DNA from: Proteiniclasticum sediminis
Lineage (GTDB): Bacteria; Bacillota; Clostridia; Clostridiales; Clostridiaceae
NCBI RefSeq assembly: GCF_018128025.1
Contig: NZ_JAGSCS010000004.1
Span: 1-64,000 of the forward strand
Length of the DNA: 64,000 bases
Reading direction: 5' to 3'
The notes below the pieces were generated by a model. The model was not told where the DNA came from and ran no database searches. It worked only from the letters and a program-made list of their open reading frames with translations. The stretch's first letter is position 1, and every line of letters starts with the position of its first letter. The position numbers were made by a program, and so were the translations under genes. Positions 60,274 through 64,000 of the stretch are shown in pieces.

Positions 60274-61167
60274 TTACACCTTCTCTGCGATCTTCTCGCC
60301 CATGAGCCCTGTGGGCTTGATGAGGAGAATGAGGATGAGGAGGACAAAGGCGAAGGCATCCCGGAAGCCTGTCATGGACGGAATGGCCGCCACCAGGAGA
60401 ATCTCTCCCAGGCCCAGAATGAAGCCGCCGATGACGGCGCCCTTAATGTTGCCGATGCCGCCGATGACCGCGGCGATGAAGCACTTGATCCCGGGAATAA
60501 CCCCCATGAAGGGAAGAAGCTGCGGGTACTTGACGCCCCACATGATGCCGCCCACGGCGCCCAGCACCGAACCCACGAAGAAGGTCATGGAGATGACCCA
60601 GTTGATGTTGATGCCCATGAGGCTGGCCGCTTCATATTCCTTGGACAGTGCTCGCATGGCCATACCGGTTTTGGTCTTGTTGATCCAGTAGGTGAGGCCG
60701 AAGAGAAGGAGCAGCGTCACCACGGGGATGAGGATGGTCAGCATGCCCACGGACACTCCGCCCACCACCACCACTCCGGTGAAGATCTCCGGCACCGGGA
60801 AGGCCTTGGGCCTTCCCCCGAAGATCAGGATCGCAAGATTCTGAATAAGAAAGGAGGCGCCGATGGCGGAAATGAGCACGGTGATCCGGGCTTTTCCCCG
60901 AAGAGGCCGGTAAGCCAGCCGCTCGATGACGAGCCCTAAAGCGCCGGTTAAAAGCGCGGCCAGGAGAAACACCAGCCACCAGGGCAGCGGCGTGTACATC
61001 ATCCCGTAAAAGGCGATATAGGCGCCGAGCATGAAGATCTCCCCATGGGCGAAATTCACAAGACGCAGGATGCCGTACACCATGGTGTAACCGATGGCGA
61101 TGAGGGCATAAAGGCTTCCCAGGGAGATCCCGTTGGCCAGATGTTGAAACAGCGCTTGAATACTCAT
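60274..61167 (-). CDS. livH: ABC transporter permease LivH
   Basis: A 297-residue permease with about eight helices: NGISLGSLYALIAIGYTMVYGILRLVNFAHGEIFMLGAY (about 12-50) is the signature of LivH proteins, with MRALSKEYEAASLMGININ near 175 as the ATPase-contact loop. It is 23 bases after the binding-protein gene. Confidence 0.94.
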   Translation of the reverse strand: MSIQALFQHLANGISLGSLYALIAIGYTMVYGILRLVNFAHGEIFMLGAYIAFYGMMYTPLPWWLVFLLAALLTGALGLVIERLAYRPLRGKARITVLISAIGASFLIQNLAILIFGGRPKAFPVPEIFTGVVVVGGVSVGMLTILIPVVTLLLLFGLTYWINKTKTGMAMRALSKEYEAASLMGININWVISMTFFVGSVLGAVGGIMWGVKYPQLLPFMGVIPGIKCFIAAVIGGIGNIKGAVIGGFILGLGEILLVAAIPSMTGFRDAFAFVLLILILLIKPTGLMGEKIAEKV

Positions 61168-61190
61168 TGTATTCCCTCCAGTTTTACAGA

Positions 61191-62345
61191 TTAAGGTTCG
61201 ATGGTCATCAGATATTCAAACTTCCCATCGGTGACTTTATTGATGACAGCGGACTTCACGGCATCGCCGTTGGCATCCAGGGTGATGTTTCCCGTGGCGC
61301 CCACAAATCCCTTGGTGGCAGCCAGCGCATCACGGATGGCCTGGGGCTCGGCAGAATCCGCACGCTTGATGGCGTCAAGGATGAGCATATAGGCATCATA
61401 GCCCAGAGCCGCAAAGGCATTGGCATCCTGGTTGAACTTGGTTTTGTAGTCGGCCAGGAAGGTCTTGGAAACATCCGTCACCGGTGCCACAGCGGTAAAG
61501 TGGGAGGAGAAGGCTGCGCCTTCCACAGCAGCTCCGCCGATTTCCAGGAAATCGGGAGCTTCCCAGGTGTCGCCGCCCAGGATGGGGGCATCAATACCCA
61601 GATCACGGGCCTGCTTGATCAGGATGGCGGATTCGCCGTAGTTGCCGGGAGCGAAGATAACATCAGGATTCAGTCCCTTGATGTTGGTCAGCTGCGCGGT
61701 GAAGTCCTGATCGCCGGTGTTATAGGAAGAGGTTCCCACGATGCTGTTCTTATCGCCCGTGAGCTTGGTGAAGGCATCCACGAAGTACTTGGAGAGGCCC
61801 ACGGAGTAATCCTGCTGCACATCCTGAATGATGGCGGCGGTGCGGGCGCCCAGTTCCTTGTAGGCATAGTTCGCCATGACCGTTCCCTGGAAGGGATCGA
61901 TGAAGCAGACGCGGAAGTAGTAGTCATTGCCTAAGGTCACCAGGGGATTGGTCGGAGAACAGCCCACAGCCGGAACCTTGGCTTTCTTCACGATATCCCC
62001 GGCAGCCATGGAGAGGGAGCTGCCGTAGCTTCCGATGATGGCCACAACCTTGTCCTTGTCGATGAGCTTGGAAACGGCATTGGCGGCTTCCACCTTCTCA
62101 GACTTGTTGTCCACGATGACCAGTTCCACCTTCTTGCCCAGCACTTCACTCATCTTTTCATTGGCCAGCTTGATGCCTTCCACGGTCATCTGGCCGCCAG
62201 CGGCATTGGCACCCGTCAGGGGCTCAAAGACACCGATCTTGATGGTATCTCCACTGCCAGGGGTTGCCGCCTTATTTCCACAGGCGGAGAGGATTCCCAG
62301 AGCCATGAGGGCGGTCAGGGTAAGGGCCAGCGCTTTCTTTTTCAT
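61191..62345 (-). CDS. livK: ABC transporter substrate-binding lipoprotein, branched-chain amino-acid family
   Basis: A 384-residue lipoprotein from the ATG at 62345, with GAGGAG seven bases ahead; an ATG six codons earlier would contain this site. The signal peptide ends with lipobox LSAC (Cys at about 21). The mature type I periplasmic-binding fold has IKIGVFEPLTGANAAGGQ, VAIIGSYGSS, and VPAVGCSPTNPLVT. Ligands of such proteins range from Leu/Ile/Val to other amino acids and amides. It is the first gene of livKHMGF. The BMC genes next door raise the possibility of a dedicated substrate, but this is speculation. Confidence 0.92.
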   Translation of the reverse strand: MKKKALALTLTALMALGILSACGNKAATPGSGDTIKIGVFEPLTGANAAGGQMTVEGIKLANEKMSEVLGKKVELVIVDNKSEKVEAANAVSKLIDKDKVVAIIGSYGSSLSMAAGDIVKKAKVPAVGCSPTNPLVTLGNDYYFRVCFIDPFQGTVMANYAYKELGARTAAIIQDVQQDYSVGLSKYFVDAFTKLTGDKNSIVGTSSYNTGDQDFTAQLTNIKGLNPDVIFAPGNYGESAILIKQARDLGIDAPILGGDTWEAPDFLEIGGAAVEGAAFSSHFTAVAPVTDVSKTFLADYKTKFNQDANAFAALGYDAYMLILDAIKRADSAEPQAIRDALAATKGFVGATGNITLDANGDAVKSAVINKVTDGKFEYLMTIEP

Positions 62346-62398
62346 ACAATCACTCCTCGTCATTTATTAACAAATCATTGCTGATCTGTAAATTTATT

Positions 62399-62476
62399 AC
62401 AGTTTACGCCCACCGTGAGGTAAAGTCAATTGTATTTCATTGGCGTACATTATCTGACAACTTGAAACAGTTTACG
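62399..62476 (-). promoter_or_regulatory. liv operon promoter with flanking direct repeats
   Basis: Minus strand TTGACT (62424-62429), 17 bases, TAAACT (62401-62406). The ten-base sequence ACAGTTTACG is found at 62399-62408, over the -10 box, and exactly again at 62467-62476, 68 bases upstream. Such a pair could be a regulator site allowing looping. Confidence 0.6.
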
Positions 62477-62631
62477 CTTTTTGGGGGAATTGACAGATTC
62501 GTAAAAGGCTTCCAAGTGCCCACCGTTTCCATCATCAACCTGTAATTTGATTCCCAAATTAAATGGCAATTTCCCATTCCCCAGATTTCCCCCAAAATCC
62601 GTCCCTCAGCAACAGGAAACGATTCCAAAAG

Positions 62632-62666
62632 GATGAAAAGGGACCGGAAAAGTTCTTCTCCGGTCC
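62632..62666 (-). terminator. Terminator of the BMC operon
   Basis: Stem GGACCGG / CCGGTCC (62641-62647 with 62660-62666), followed on the minus strand by CTTTTCATCC. It lies just past the shell-protein stop and before the liv promoter. Confidence 0.8.
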
Positions 62667-62689
62667 AGACCTGTTAATGTTATCGCATT

Positions 62690-63241
62690 TTAGGTAAAGA
62701 GCTTTCGCACCAGCTCCGGATGGGCATTGGAAATGGCCACGGCGCAGAGCACATCCCCCATGGGCACAAACTTCTCCTCCACGGCCGCCACGGCCCGCCG
62801 CACGGCGGAAATCTCCCCGGAGAAGATGGTGAAGCCCTTGCCCCCTAGTCCTCGGGCAATGCGCACTTCAACGATCCGCACATTGGCCGCTTTTCGAGCG
62901 ATGTCTGCGGTGATGATGGCATTTAGGGCCGACATGGTCTCAATGACCCCCACGTTTTCGATGCCGTCGATGTCCGCCGTCCCCGACAGGGCCGGGAGAA
63001 TATCCGGATGGACATTGGCAATCATCTGGGCTTCGATGCGGAACACCCCGCCCAGGGTTTTCCCCAGCTCCACGGCATTTTTTACCTGGGCCAGTTCTCC
63101 GGTGAACACCGTGACATACTTGCCCGGGCAGATGGCGTTGGAGAGGAGCAGCTCCACATGGGAGGACTTCATGACCTCATCGGTGACCTCGATGCCCTTG
63201 GCGATGCTTTTGAACTCCAGGAGTCCGATGGAATTCTTCAT
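62690..63241 (-). CDS. BMC-T shell protein, PduT-like, with pore cysteine
   Basis: A 183-residue tandem bacterial microcompartment protein: two BMC domains (about 4-85 and 97-180), each with the IGLLEFKSIAKG/VGVIETMSALNA-type start. In the first domain LSNAICPGKY holds Cys38, the same position as the cysteine that binds a central [4Fe-4S] cluster at the pore of PduT trimers. It should conduct electrons across the shell. The gene overlaps the PduS-like gene by four bases, so the two proteins are made together. The last gene of its operon. Confidence 0.9.
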   Translation of the reverse strand: MKNSIGLLEFKSIAKGIEVTDEVMKSSHVELLLSNAICPGKYVTVFTGELAQVKNAVELGKTLGGVFRIEAQMIANVHPDILPALSGTADIDGIENVGVIETMSALNAIITADIARKAANVRIVEVRIARGLGGKGFTIFSGEISAVRRAVAAVEEKFVPMGDVLCAVAISNAHPELVRKLFT

Positions 63242-64000
63242 GACTTCTCCCCCTTCTTCGTGATGGTGATCTTATTGCCGTTGAGATGGACGATGCCGCT
63301 GATGCTGGCATGCATATTCACGGCCATCTTGTTTCCCCCCTGGCCGTAGATGAGCTGCCCTTTTGCAACCTCATCCCCGTCCTTCACCAAGGGCACCGAC
63401 GGTGCCCCAATGTGCTGCTTAGCGGCGATGTTTACCTCGGTGAACTCCCGCTCCACCTTCTCTAAAGGAGCCGGCACATCGTACTTATAGAGATCCAGCC
63501 GATACACCAGCTTTTTCACGGGGAAGCCCCGAAGATCCAGGAAGGGGTGGACGGTGAGGTCCTTTCGGCAGTTGGAGTTCTTCACCCCTGCCGCCGTCAG
63601 TTCCTTCTTTAAGTAGATATTTACTTTCCAGGGCTGCAGATTCATGATGCAGGCCTGCTCGCAGAGCCCGCATTCGCAGCAGAGGAAGGCTTCGTCCAGG
63701 GACGCCTGGGGATCCCCCAGGGAAGCGTAGCTGGCAATGCGCATGATCTTGCTGGGATGAAGCTTGTGCCCCAGAAGATACCGGGGACAGACATCGGTGC
63801 ACAGATCGCAGTGGCAGCAGGCGGTTTTCGTTTCCTTCAGCACCGTGGCGATATCCTTTTCCTTGCTCTGGATGAGGCCATGGTCCTTGGGCAAAACGAT
63901 GTAGCCCTTGGAGGTCTTCTTCACCGGGGTGTCGATGCTGTAGAGGATCTTCCCCATCATGGGGCCCCCGTCGATGACCTTAAACTCCGTCAGCTCCGTG
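63238..64000 (-). CDS. PduS/RnfC-like iron-sulfur flavoprotein, C-terminal part (5' end outside the window)
   Basis: The frame is open to the right edge: before the internal ATG at 63960 it reads TEFKVIDGGP, then MMG, giving the GGPMMG motif of RnfC/PduS/NuoF-type proteins, so the true start is outside. The visible part has two [4Fe-4S] sets (CCHCDLCTDVCP near 63813 and CCECGLCEQAC near 63670) and a C-terminal SLBB/lipoyl-like domain (EFTEVNIAAKQHIGAPSVP). PduS recycles cob(II)alamin or otherwise moves electrons from NADH to the PduT pore. The missing part should hold the NADH/FMN domain. Confidence 0.88.
   Translation of the reverse strand, partial: TELTEFKVIDGGPMMGKILYSIDTPVKKTSKGYIVLPKDHGLIQSKEKDIATVLKETKTACCHCDLCTDVCPRYLLGHKLHPSKIMRIASYASLGDPQASLDEAFLCCECGLCEQACIMNLQPWKVNIYLKKELTAAGVKNSNCRKDLTVHPFLDLRGFPVKKLVYRLDLYKYDVPAPLEKVEREFTEVNIAAKQHIGAPSVPLVKDGDEVAKGQLIYGQGGNKMAVNMHASISGIVHLNGNKITITKKGEKS

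Noticed and set aside
1-64000. tRNA or rRNA genes
   Set aside because: No cloverleaf with TTC-A-type T-loop or rRNA-like conserved stretches was noticed on either strand, though a tool search would be firmer.

Overview
The window looks like chromosome from a Gram-positive anaerobe of the class Clostridia. The main reasons are four large secreted proteins built on ChW repeats (Clostridial hydrophobic repeats with a conserved Trp), a class A sortase, an LCP-family wall-polymer ligase, an ECF transporter S component, strong AGGAGG-type ribosome sites, and a bacterial microcompartment (BMC) electron-transfer pair. Genus cannot be fixed from sequence alone. Base composition is not uniform: about 0.4-14.6 kb is clearly AT-richer than the GC-balanced remainder, which suggests an acquired surface-polysaccharide block.

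Layout. (1) 1-300: the istA end of an IS21-family element, running off the left edge. (2) 0.4-17.75 kb, all on the minus strand: a Wzx/Wzy-type polysaccharide locus. Read in transcription order it holds a chain-length regulator, a CapD/PglF-type nucleotide-sugar dehydratase, a lone prepilin-like protein, a DegT aminotransferase, an ATP-grasp ligase, a HAD hydrolase, a pyruvyl-transferase-like protein, a small phosphoglycosyl transferase, a WbuB-like glycosyltransferase, the FnlA/B/C trio for UDP-L-FucNAc, a further glycosyltransferase, a Wzy-like polymerase and a Wzx flippase. (3) 18.5-23.1 kb: galE and the dTDP-L-rhamnose genes rfbABCD. (4) 23.3-29.9 kb: a second polysaccharide cluster with its own flippase, two GT2 enzymes, an acyltransferase, a CgeB-like protein, a dTDP-rhamnose-4-epimerase-like protein and a second initiating transferase. 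(5) 30.3-42.9 kb: four ChW-repeat exoproteins (GH73-type glucosaminidase, Amidase_2 amidase, S8 subtilase, transglutaminase-like protein), each apparently with its own promoter or terminator. (6) 43.3-57.6 kb: mixed genes, namely a nucleotidyltransferase-like protein, xpt, an esterase, a small sigma factor, a sirtuin, a rubrerythrin-VIT1 fusion, an LCP protein, an ECF S component, a broken UspA gene, a sortase, recJ, a DJ-1 protein and a Gfo/Idh oxidoreductase. (7) 57.8-62.4 kb: a complete branched-chain amino-acid-type ABC operon, livKHMGF. (8) 62.7-64.0 kb: the 3' end of a BMC locus (PduS-like and PduT-like), cut by the right edge.

Working together: regions 2-4 supply nucleotide sugars (L-FucNAc, a 4-amino-4,6-dideoxy sugar, L-rhamnose, perhaps 6-deoxy-L-talose) for one or two surface glycans, and the LCP protein could attach them to peptidoglycan. 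Region 5 encodes envelope-remodelling enzymes whose ChW domains probably tether them to the surface. The most striking direct observation is that ChW repeats occur only as ordered triplets (A-B-C), one to four triplets per protein, which suggests that the triplet is the functional binding unit.
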